Position numbers and translations under genes: made by a program. From positions 1-6,173 of the forward strand of contig DNMS01000100.1 in the NCBI GenBank assembly GCA_003488105.1: a stretch of 6,173 nucleotides of DNA, written 5' to 3'. Positions 1-5,714 of this stretch are shown here, piece by piece. The notes beneath the pieces were generated by a model. The model saw nothing but the letters and a program-made list of their open reading frames with translations. It did not search any database and had not been told where the DNA came from. Positions within the stretch are counted from its first letter, which is position 1; each line of letters starts with the position of its first letter. Source of the stretch: Rhodospirillaceae bacterium (lineage in GTDB: Bacteria > Pseudomonadota > Alphaproteobacteria > Rhodospirillales_A > Casp-alpha2).

Positions 1-45
1 GCCGCCGATGACCCCGATGACCGGTGGCGTGCCGGGTGCCGTCAT
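1..45 (-). CDS. mtnP: Probable S-methyl-5'-thioadenosine phosphorylase, N-terminal 15 codons only
   Basis: The reverse strand reads ATG at 45-43 and stays open to the window edge, giving MTAPGTPPVIGVIGG. The stretch VIGVIGG directly after the start matches the way bacterial methylthioadenosine phosphorylases begin (a short lead, then IG-IIGGSGLY, the phosphate-binding glycine loop). That enzyme splits methylthioadenosine, a by-product of polyamine synthesis, into adenine and methylthioribose-1-phosphate in the cytoplasm. The ATG lies 6 bases after the stop codon of the upstream hydrolase gene, and a G-rich ribosome-binding site (TAGGGG) overlaps that stop, so the two genes are probably co-transcribed and translationally linked. 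Only 15 residues are visible. Another protein with an N-terminal glycine-rich nucleotide-binding loop, such as PurK, cannot be excluded. The gene was found by reading the sequence, because it has no stop inside the window. Confidence 0.55.
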   Translation of the reverse strand, partial: MTAPGTPPVIGVIGG

Positions 46-51
46 CTGCCC

Positions 52-726
52 CTACCCCGCCAGATGTTCATCGAACAGGCGGAAGGTGCGGATGCTGGCG
101 ACCTGGGCCGCATGGGGGTTGAACGAGCCCCGCATGTCGCAATGGAAGCCGTGGTCGGCATCATAGAGATAGACCGGGCATTCGGGATGTGCCTTGGCGA
201 TCTGGTCGACGTCGGTCAGCGGAATGCCCTGGTCCAGCTTGCCGAAGTGCAGGATGGTCGGGCCGTTGGGCTGCTCGCCCACATAGGGCAGGATGCCGCC
301 GCCGTAATAGGCGCTGGCGGCCTGGAAATCCAGGCGGCAGGCCGCGGCCCAGGTGACGACGCCGCCCCAGCAATAGCCGGTGATGCCGACCTTGCCGGCC
401 TCGGCCGCCACTTTGCGGGCGGCTTCCACGTCCAGAAGCACGTTGTCGAAATTGGCGTTGCCGTTGTCCTTCATGACCCGGCCACGGGCGATGTCGTCCG
501 GCGTGTAGCCGACCTCGAAGCCTTTTTCGAAGCGGTCATAAAGGGCCGGCGCCACGGCCAGATAGCCGACCTCGGCAAAGCGGTCGCACAGATCGCGGAT
601 ATGTTCGTTGACGCCGAAAATTTCCATGATGACGACGATGCCGCCACGGGGCGTGCCTTCCGGATCGGCGCGGTAGCCGTGCAATTGGAAGCCGTCGCCG
701 GCGGTCAGCGTGATGTCTTGTCCCAT
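52..726 (-). CDS. Dienelactone hydrolase family protein
   Basis: This is a 224-residue cytoplasmic alpha/beta hydrolase of the dienelactone hydrolase (DLH) family, close to the family's usual length. The cysteine nucleophile sits in the elbow GYCWGG (Cys119). Asp165 in FGKLDQ and His192 in DADHGFH complete the Cys-Asp-His triad. Glu35 in MEIFG corresponds to the conserved glutamate that holds the cysteine in DLH. Classical DLH opens the dienelactone ring in chlorocatechol breakdown, but most chromosomal homologues have no known substrate and no catechol genes are seen here, so a specific reaction should not be assumed. The start at 726 is preferred over an open extension to 801 because GGGAGG lies 6 bases upstream and the family homology begins right after MGQD; the extra 25 residues are proline/arginine-rich and unlike DLH. 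There is no signal peptide. The next gene (probable mtnP) follows after 6 bases in the same direction. Confidence 0.9.
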   Translation of the reverse strand: MGQDITLTAGDGFQLHGYRADPEGTPRGGIVVIMEIFGVNEHIRDLCDRFAEVGYLAVAPALYDRFEKGFEVGYTPDDIARGRVMKDNGNANFDNVLLDVEAARKVAAEAGKVGITGYCWGGVVTWAAACRLDFQAASAYYGGGILPYVGEQPNGPTILHFGKLDQGIPLTDVDQIAKAHPECPVYLYDADHGFHCDMRGSFNPHAAQVASIRTFRLFDEHLAG

Positions 727-822
727 GATGGTCCTCCCGGGGAATGGTCTTGTAGGTTTGGCCGATAACCTAGCGCAGGGCAGGGCGGGGCGGAAGATCA
801 ATCACCCCCGAACAAACCCCTG

Positions 823-838
823 TCGCCGGATCCGGCGA
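823..838. repeat. 16-bp perfect palindrome in a divergent promoter region
   Basis: TCGCCGGATCCGGCGA reads the same on both strands. It lies in the spacer between the leftward hydrolase gene (start 726) and the rightward lipoprotein-protease gene (start 934), about 97 bases upstream of the former and 25 bases upstream of the -35 box proposed for the latter. That position would suit an operator for either gene. As RNA it would fold to a 6-bp stem with a GATC loop, but no T-run follows it in either reading direction that would make a normal intrinsic terminator. Its function is unknown; a short palindrome in GC-rich DNA can also arise by chance. Confidence 0.4.
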
Positions 839-863
839 AAATACTCGCGTGAAAAATAATTCA

Positions 864-892
864 TTGACTGATTTTCTATTTTTAATAATTAT
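864..892 (+). promoter_or_regulatory. Putative sigma-70-type promoter of the lipoprotein-protease gene
   Basis: TTGACT at 864-869 is a five-of-six match to the -35 consensus. After a 17-base spacer, AATTAT at 887-892 matches the -10 consensus at four of six positions. The block lies inside a strongly AT-rich stretch (55 of the 70 bases from 851 to 920 are A or T) in otherwise GC-rich DNA. The A-rich tract just upstream (851-860) could act as an UP-like element. Transcription would start near 899, giving a leader of about 35 bases that ends in the strong ribosome-binding site GAGGAGG (922-928), five bases before the ATG at 934. A second -10-like hexamer, TATAAG at 897-902, has no suitable -35. 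Confidence 0.5.
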
Positions 893-933
893 CCCATATA
901 AGAACATAGCAAGAACTAATCGAGGAGGCCATC

Positions 934-2268
934 ATGCTGAAACCGTTTTTCGTGGGGGTGGCCCTGCTGCTCGGTCTATCCGCTTGTCGTACCATCCAGA
1001 ACGTCCCTGTCCCCCAGGTCGAAGAAAAGGCCGCCGTCGAGATCAATGATCCCTCGGCCCTCTCGACGATGCAATTCGACCGAGTCGGCGTGAAGGTGAA
1101 ACGCGGCACGGTGATCGGTTTATATGAGCCCTATGCCATGGGTCTGTCCGGCTGCTATGGCCGCCAGGGAAACATCCATTGGAATTCGGGCCGGGTCCTT
1201 GCCCGCGACGCGGAATTCGCCGACCTGTTCTTCAATGAAATGAAAAGCCTGAACTTCAATGTGATCGGCGACCCGGACAAGATGTTCGCCTCTCAGTCCG
1301 ACAACCGTCGGCAGGCGAGCTATCTAATCGGCGGCCAGATCGAGAAGATCGCCTTGAACGCCTGCCGCGAATACAACATCTGGACGGGCTTTCCCTATGA
1401 CACCATCACGGGAAAGGGCGCGGTGACCGTACGCTGGCAAGTGTTCTCCACAGTTGACCGCAAAGTTGTTTATGAGACGATCACCGATGGCGCGGCCAAG
1501 CTGGAAACCGGCACCACCGATGGCGAAATGGTCATCATTCATGAATCCTTTGCCGGCGCTGTCCGCAATCTTGCGGCAGATCGGGAATTCGTCAATTTGC
1601 TGTCTGGATCAGAGCCCAGCTTCGCCGACATTCAGAAAGTGGATGCAGCGGAACTCGCCCTCGACAGAATTCCGCTCAGGACCAAGCCGATCACCGCTTA
1701 TATCGATCACGTCCGGCGCAGCGTCGTGACCGTCGAAGGCGGCCTTGGCCATGGGTCCGGGTTCTTCATTTCACCTACCCTGATCATGACCAATTTCCAT
1801 GTTGTGGAGAACCGCGATCTCGTCCGCCTGCGCCTAATCACCGGACGCAAGATTCTGGGCGAAGTCATCCGCCGCCATCCTAAGCGCGACGTCGCCATCA
1901 TTCAGGTCGAACCCAGCGGCCACCTTCCAGTCCCGCTCCGCGAAACCCCGGTCAAGGTAACGGAAGAGGTCTATGCCATCGGCTCGCCGCTCGACAAGTC
2001 GATGGCCGGCACGGTGTCCAAGGGTATCGTCAGCAAGTTCACAAGCAACAGCCAGGGCCTGGAAGACATCCAGTCCGACGTGGACATTCACGGGGGCAAT
2101 TCAGGCGGCGTGTTGCTGGATCAGAACGGTAACGCCGTAGGCATCAGTTATGCCGGGATCGGGACCGCGGAGAAAATGTCCGTGGGCCTCAACTTCTTCA
2201 TCCCCATCATGGATGCGTTGGACAAGCTGAACCTTCGCCTCAAGTCGCGGGCAGAGCCGGCGTCCTAA
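934..2268 (+). CDS. Lipoprotein with C-terminal trypsin-like (HtrA/S1C-type) serine protease domain
   Basis: The protein has 444 residues in three parts. Residues 1-18 form a lipoprotein signal ending in the lipobox LSAC. Cys18 would be lipidated, and Arg at +2 favours sorting to the outer membrane, facing the periplasm. Residues about 45-225 are a domain I cannot name firmly. Its apparent order (strand, helix at 92-107, strands around 128-182 with YLIGGQI and VTVRWQVF, helix at 199-215, then FVNLL) recalls the CsgG/LpoB-like lipoprotein fold, which is an inference. It holds two cysteines, 74 and 144, that might pair. Residues about 257-432 are a chymotrypsin-fold protease with His289 (TNFHVV), Asp319 (RDVAII) and Ser390 (GGNSGG), so the triad is intact. 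GHGSGFFIS (272-280) is the typical strand before the His. There is no PDZ domain, unlike DegP/DegQ. The start is supported by GAGGAGG at 922-928. By eye the gene is lower in GC than its neighbours, and it sits alone between two leftward blocks. The substrate is unknown; envelope quality control or processing is plausible. Confidence 0.88.
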   Translation: MLKPFFVGVALLLGLSACRTIQNVPVPQVEEKAAVEINDPSALSTMQFDRVGVKVKRGTVIGLYEPYAMGLSGCYGRQGNIHWNSGRVLARDAEFADLFFNEMKSLNFNVIGDPDKMFASQSDNRRQASYLIGGQIEKIALNACREYNIWTGFPYDTITGKGAVTVRWQVFSTVDRKVVYETITDGAAKLETGTTDGEMVIIHESFAGAVRNLAADREFVNLLSGSEPSFADIQKVDAAELALDRIPLRTKPITAYIDHVRRSVVTVEGGLGHGSGFFISPTLIMTNFHVVENRDLVRLRLITGRKILGEVIRRHPKRDVAIIQVEPSGHLPVPLRETPVKVTEEVYAIGSPLDKSMAGTVSKGIVSKFTSNSQGLEDIQSDVDIHGGNSGGVLLDQNGNAVGISYAGIGTAEKMSVGLNFFIPIMDALDKLNLRLKSRAEPAS

Positions 2269-2279
2269 AACAGACCGCC

Positions 2280-3380
2280 CTACACGTTGAACCGGAACAG
2301 CATCAGATCGCCGTCCTTGACCACGTATTCGCGGCCTTCCTGGCGCATCTTGCCGGCGTCCTTGGCAGCCTGTTCACCGCCCAGCGCGACAAAGTCGTCA
2401 TAGGCGATGGTTTCCGCCGCGATGAAGCCGCGTTCGAAATCCTTGTGGATCACCGCCGCCGCCTGAGGCGCCTTGGTGCCCTTGTGGATCGTCCAGGCGC
2501 GGGCTTCCTTGGGCCCGACCGTGAAATAGGTAACCAGGCCCAAAAGCTCGTAGCCGGCGCGGATCACGCGGGCCAGGCCCGTTTCCTCCAAGCCCAGGCT
2601 TTCCAGGAATTCCTTCTTGTCCGCCGGATCGTCGAGCATGGCGACTTCGGCCTCGATGGCGGCGGAAATCACCACACTGCCCGCCCCTTGGGCCGCCGCC
2701 ATCTCGGCGACCTTTTCCGAAAACGCATTGCCCGTGGCGGCTGAGCCTTCATCGACATTGCAGATGTAAAGCACCGGCTTGGCGGTCAGCAATTGCAGCA
2801 TGCGGAAGGCCTTGCCCTCGCCGTCCTTCAACTGAACCTTGCGCGCCGGTTGGCCGTCGCGCAGCAGGTCCAGGCAGCGGTTGACGATCTCAAGCTGCTT
2901 GGCCGCTTCCTTGTCCTGGCCGCGCGCCTTTTTGGTCAGGGCATCGACCCGCTTTTCCAGGCTGTCCAGGTCGGCCAGCATCAGTTCCGTTTCCACGGTC
3001 TCGGCGTCACGCACGGGATCGACGGTGGCTTCCACATGCACCACGTTGCCGTCTTCGAAACAACGCAGGACATGGCAGATGGCCTCGACCTCGCGGATGT
3101 TGGCGAGGAACTGGTTGCCCAGGCCTTCCCCCTTCGATGCCCCCCGGACCAGGCCCGCGATGTCGACGAATTCAAGTTGCGTCGGCACGATCTGGGCCGA
3201 CTTGCCGATCGCCGCGATCTTGTCCAGGCGCGGGTCGGGCACGGCGACGCGGCCCGTATTGGGCTCGATGGTGCAGAACGGGAAGTTGGCGGCCTCGGCC
3301 TTGGCCGTCGCCGTCAGGGCGTTGAAAAGGGTCGACTTGCCGACGTTGGGCAGGCCGACGATGCCGCAGTTGAAGCCCAT
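2280..3380 (-). CDS. ychF: Ribosome-binding ATPase YchF (Obg-family)
   Basis: The 366-residue protein has the family's normal length and full architecture. The P-loop is GLPNVGKST (9-17) and the G3 motif is DIAG (73-76). The G4 position is NVDE (208-211) instead of NKxD, the change that makes YchF prefer ATP over GTP. A charged helical insertion (about 130-170) likely forms the coiled coil, and the C-terminal TGS domain spans about 283-366 (TYFTVG through LFRFNV). His115 sits where the catalytic histidine of this HAS-NTPase group is expected. YchF binds ribosomes in the cytoplasm and has been linked to translation quality and stress responses. The start codon lies one base after the pth stop, and its ribosome-binding site AAGGA is inside the end of pth, so translational coupling is likely. 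The 3' end faces the lipoprotein-protease gene with only 11 bases between the two stop codons. Confidence 0.97.
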   Translation of the reverse strand: MGFNCGIVGLPNVGKSTLFNALTATAKAEAANFPFCTIEPNTGRVAVPDPRLDKIAAIGKSAQIVPTQLEFVDIAGLVRGASKGEGLGNQFLANIREVEAICHVLRCFEDGNVVHVEATVDPVRDAETVETELMLADLDSLEKRVDALTKKARGQDKEAAKQLEIVNRCLDLLRDGQPARKVQLKDGEGKAFRMLQLLTAKPVLYICNVDEGSAATGNAFSEKVAEMAAAQGAGSVVISAAIEAEVAMLDDPADKKEFLESLGLEETGLARVIRAGYELLGLVTYFTVGPKEARAWTIHKGTKAPQAAAVIHKDFERGFIAAETIAYDDFVALGGEQAAKDAGKMRQEGREYVVKDGDLMLFRFNV

Positions 3381-3381
3381 C

Positions 3382-4011
3382 TTAGTCCTTCTTTTCCTTG
3401 TCTTGGCCGGCGCCGTCCTGTTGCCGGGGTGCCTTCGGGCGCGGCGGCTTGAGAGCCAGCGCCACCCGGTTCTGGAACCCGGCGTCGTCGCCGGACATCA
3501 ACAGGTCCGCATTGTCGGCGACGGCGTCCAACAGCGTGCCCCGCCAAACCTGATCCTCTTTCGAGAAATCCTTCAGCACATGGCCGACGACCTTGTCCTT
3601 GTCACCGGGATGGCCCACGCCGATGCGCACGCGGCGAAATTCGGGACCGATATGAGCCTGGATGTTGCGCAGGCCGTTGTGCCCGGCATGGCCGCCGCCG
3701 GTCTTGACCCGCAGCTTGCCCGCCGCCAGGTCGAGTTCGTCATGGAACACGACCAGGTCGGCGGGTTTCAGCTTGTAGAAGGTCATGACCGCCTGAACGG
3801 CGCGGCCGGACTCGTTCATATAGGTCTGCGGCTTGAGGACGAGGACCTTGCCGCCGGCAATCGTGCCTTCGGCAAGGTCGCCGTGAAACTTGGTCCGGTA
3901 GGGGCCCAGCCGCCAGCGGCCGTGGATTGCATCCACGGCCATGAAACCGACGTTGTGCCGGTTGTCGCGGTAGGATGGGCCCGGGTTGCCGAGCCCCACC
4001 AGAAGCAGCAT
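3382..4011 (-). CDS. pth: Peptidyl-tRNA hydrolase
   Basis: This enzyme releases peptides from peptidyl-tRNA that has dropped off the ribosome, recycling the tRNA; it is normally essential in bacteria. All key motifs are present: GLGNPGPSY (6-14) with Asn9, the catalytic His19 in RHNVGF, PQTYMNESG (61-69) with Asn66, HDELD (90-94) with Asp91, and GGGHAGHNGLR (105-115) with Asn112. These match the positions known from the E. coli enzyme. The length of 209 residues is slightly above the usual 190 or so because of a proline- and lysine-rich tail from about residue 188, a common style in alphaproteobacteria. The start at 4011 is backed by GGGGAGGG about 6 bases upstream. It is the middle gene of rplY-pth-ychF, 36 bases after rplY and one base before ychF. 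Confidence 0.97.
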   Translation of the reverse strand: MLLLVGLGNPGPSYRDNRHNVGFMAVDAIHGRWRLGPYRTKFHGDLAEGTIAGGKVLVLKPQTYMNESGRAVQAVMTFYKLKPADLVVFHDELDLAAGKLRVKTGGGHAGHNGLRNIQAHIGPEFRRVRIGVGHPGDKDKVVGHVLKDFSKEDQVWRGTLLDAVADNADLLMSGDDAGFQNRVALALKPPRPKAPRQQDGAGQDKEKKD

Positions 4012-4047
4012 GGAACGCCCTCCCCGGAACCGATCCGGACGAGAGGA

Positions 4048-4707
4048 TTACTCCTCGCCGCCCTCCTCGTCTTCGCCTTCCTCGCCCTCTTCGCCTTCGG
4101 CTTCGGCCTCGGCCTGGGCTTCGGCGGCTTCGTCCTTGACCACGGTCGGCGCGGCAATGGTAACCAGCACGAAGTCACGGTCGGCGATGGTCGGCTTGAC
4201 GTCGTCGGGCAGGCCCGCATCCGAGATGCGCAGCGCATCGCCGATGTCCAGACCTTCGAGGGACAGGACGATCATGTCCGGAATGTTTTCCGGATCGCAG
4301 CGCACTTCCACTTCGTGACGCACGAGGTTCAGCACCCCACCGCGCTTGATGCCCTTGCACTTGTCCTCGTTTTCGACTTGGACCGGGATCATGACGGTGA
4401 TGCGGGTGCCCTTGCCGATGCGCATGAAGTCGACATGCAGCGGGGCGTCGGTCACGGGATGGAACTGCACGTCACGCGGCAGCACGCGATGGTGATCGCC
4501 CGCGACGTTGAGGTCCATAAGCATGGAAAAGAAGCCGGGCTTATGCAGATGACGCATAAGTTCGACGGGTTCGACGGAAACCAGGATCGGATCCTTGTGA
4601 TCCCCGTAGATCACGGCCGGAACGCGGCCGGACCGGCGGGTTGCGCGGGCTGCCCCCTTGCCTGCCCGATCGCGGGGTTCCGCCGTCATGGTGGTGTTAC
4701 CAGACAT
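4048..4707 (-). CDS. rplY: 50S ribosomal protein L25/general stress protein Ctc (long form)
   Basis: The protein has 219 residues. The N-terminal part (about 7-100) is the 5S-rRNA-binding L25 domain, with the typical GRVPAVIYG (27-35) and the later HVDFMRI (91-97). The second domain (about 101-190) is the beta-rich extension of the CTC/TL5 type. The last 29 residues are a low-complexity acidic tail with 16 Asp/Glu. L25 binds 5S rRNA in the central protuberance of the large subunit. The start at 4707 (MSGNTTM) is chosen because GGAG at 4718-4715 lies 7 bases upstream. The reading frame is open to 4857, but those 50 extra residues are not L25-like and would overlap the promoter. A second possible start, Met7, has no better ribosome-binding site. 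This is the first gene of the translation operon. Confidence 0.95.
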   Translation of the reverse strand: MSGNTTMTAEPRDRAGKGAARATRRSGRVPAVIYGDHKDPILVSVEPVELMRHLHKPGFFSMLMDLNVAGDHHRVLPRDVQFHPVTDAPLHVDFMRIGKGTRITVMIPVQVENEDKCKGIKRGGVLNLVRHEVEVRCDPENIPDMIVLSLEGLDIGDALRISDAGLPDDVKPTIADRDFVLVTIAAPTVVKDEAAEAQAEAEAEGEEGEEGEDEEGGEE

Positions 4708-4728
4708 GGCATAACTCCGTATCAGTTT

Positions 4729-4750
4729 AAAAAGCCCCGGCCTCCAGGGG
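4729..4750 (-). terminator. Terminator-like hairpin in the rplY leader (possible attenuator)
   Basis: On the minus strand CCCCTGGAGGCCGGGG (4750-4735) can fold with CCCC/GGGG and GG/CC pairs, one bulged T and an AGG loop. It is followed by C and five T (4733-4729), the pattern of an intrinsic terminator. It lies downstream of the proposed rplY promoter and ends 21 bases before the start codon, where a terminator would stop the whole rplY-pth-ychF operon. A competing pairing exists: CCGGC just upstream can pair with GCCGG inside the same segment, which would break this hairpin. That is what an attenuator would need, but both stems are short and chance folding in GC-rich DNA is possible. Confidence 0.4.
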
Positions 4751-4786
4751 TGCCGGCGGCGAAATTCCCTCTCGCGAGGGCGCGCA

Positions 4787-4815
4787 TACATAGCCCCACG
4801 GGGTGCGGGGGTCAA
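4787..4815 (-). promoter_or_regulatory. Putative promoter of the rplY-pth-ychF operon
   Basis: On the minus strand TTGACC (4815-4810) matches the -35 consensus at five of six positions. After exactly 17 bases, TATGTA (4792-4787) gives the conserved TAT start of a -10 box. Transcription would begin near 4780, leaving a leader of about 73 bases before the rplY ATG at 4707. The transcript would open with a small hairpin, CCCTC-GCGA-GAGGG (4780-4767), with a GNRA tetraloop. No other promoter-like pair was found in the gap after the upstream hydrolase gene. Confidence 0.55.
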
Positions 4816-4833
4816 TACCGGCGGTAAACAGGC

Positions 4834-4861
4834 GGAAACGGGCCGTTCCCAGGGCACCTGG
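4834..4861 (-). terminator. Two adjacent hairpins after the alpha/beta hydrolase gene
   Basis: Right after the stop codon of the periplasmic hydrolase (4865-4863), the minus strand holds CCAGG-TGC-CCTGG (4861-4849). Next to it is GGGAACG-GCC-CGTTTCC (4850-4834), a 7-bp stem with one G-T pair. They share two bases, so only one can be fully formed at a time. Neither is followed by a real T-run (only GCCTGTTTACC). Together they could slow or end transcription before the rplY promoter begins, but this is weaker than a standard intrinsic terminator. Confidence 0.35.
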
Positions 4862-4862
4862 A

Positions 4863-5714
4863 CTAATAGGCGCCGCCCAGGACGAACCGCACGATCCCGG
4901 CGGCGACCTCGGCCTCCTGATCGAGAAAGCCGTGCGGCGACTTGCCCTTGCAGGCCGCGAGGCTATCGCCCCCGCCTGATCCGGGACCGCCGGTCACCCT
5001 CACCACCTGTTCGCGGCTGCTGTTGGTCTTGTCCGTGATGTCGGACGCCAAGCCCGGCGGCGTGCGCACGCATTCGTCATCGGCATGAACCACGACCAGG
5101 ATCGGCATGCGGGCATTTTCCAGCGGCACGGAAAAGACCGTATCCGCAACCCAGGGCTTGGCCGCCCCGATCTTGCCCGAGGTCACGGGCGAGGTCATGA
5201 CCACGCCGTCGGGGGCTTCCGCCCCCGAAAGCCGCGACGCCGCGTTGGCCGCCGAGATGCCGCCCCGGCTGGTGCCGACGACCCACACGGGCAGGCCGGT
5301 GCGCTTGCGCAGATCGGCGATCACGCGGCCGATATCCTCGGCATGGGCCGCATCGATACGAAATCCGCCGAGCCCTTCGCCACCGTGATGGTCGCTGGGC
5401 GCGTCAAGCAGCGCCGTGATCATGCCGCCGTCGTGAAACAAGGGGCGCGAGCGGATCAGCGAATTGCCTTTCAGCTTGCGGGGGCAGCCGTCGCCGTCGA
5501 GTTTGATAAAGCCGCTGCCGCCCGGCAGCAGGACCAATGCGGCGCGCGCACCGGCCGCGGGCCCGGCCAGGCTGTAGCGGAGTTCCACGCCGTCGTGGCC
5601 GGACAGCGTGACCAGTTCACCGCAGGATTCCGCCCGCGCCGAACCGGCGCCGATCAATACACAAATTGCAATGAAGCCAAGGAACCCGAAACCAACGCGC
5701 CGCGACCCGTGCAT
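4863..5714 (-). CDS. Exported alpha/beta hydrolase of unknown substrate
   Basis: This 283-residue protein starts with a clear Sec signal peptide: MHGSRR, a hydrophobic core (7-23), then GSARA with likely cleavage after Ala28. The mature part is an alpha/beta hydrolase: VLLPGGSG (61-68) for the oxyanion region, the nucleophile elbow GTSRGG with Ser149, an acid in VVVHADDEC (Asp212 or Asp213), and His261 in SPHGF. It belongs by pattern to a group with no well-known function that shares LLDAPSD and a Cys after the acid. Cys215 and Cys255 flank the catalytic loops and may form a disulfide, sensible for a periplasmic enzyme; Cys31 and Cys77 are the other two cysteines. The frame is open to 5951, but the start at 5714 is chosen because the signal peptide begins there and GGAGGG lies 9 bases upstream. 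It is probably an esterase or peptidase-like enzyme and likely its own transcript, since rplY has a separate promoter downstream. Confidence 0.85.
   Translation of the reverse strand: MHGSRRVGFGFLGFIAICVLIGAGSARAESCGELVTLSGHDGVELRYSLAGPAAGARAALVLLPGGSGFIKLDGDGCPRKLKGNSLIRSRPLFHDGGMITALLDAPSDHHGGEGLGGFRIDAAHAEDIGRVIADLRKRTGLPVWVVGTSRGGISAANAASRLSGAEAPDGVVMTSPVTSGKIGAAKPWVADTVFSVPLENARMPILVVVHADDECVRTPPGLASDITDKTNSSREQVVRVTGGPGSGGGDSLAACKGKSPHGFLDQEAEVAAGIVRFVLGGAY

Noticed and set aside
64..768. 234-residue open frame on the plus strand
   Set aside because: Antisense to the dienelactone hydrolase gene, whose catalytic triad is intact; no ribosome-binding site and no recognisable domain.
727..801. 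N-terminal extension of the dienelactone hydrolase to an ATG at 801
   Set aside because: The extra 25 residues do not look like the family, and a good ribosome-binding site sits directly before the ATG at 726.
897..902. TATAAG as the -10 box for the protease gene
   Set aside because: It matches the consensus well, but no -35 element lies at 16-18 bases; the TTGACT at 864-869 is 27 bases away. The AATTAT at 887-892 fits the spacing better.
2839..4827. 662-residue open frame on the plus strand
   Set aside because: It runs antisense across ychF, pth and rplY, which are all firmly identified. It is arginine/serine-rich at the start, has no family motif, and is a by-product of high GC third positions in the real genes.
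4708..4857. N-terminal extension of L25 to 4857
   Set aside because: It would run through the proposed promoter and leader, and the 50 residues are not L25-like; GGAG before 4707 decides the start.
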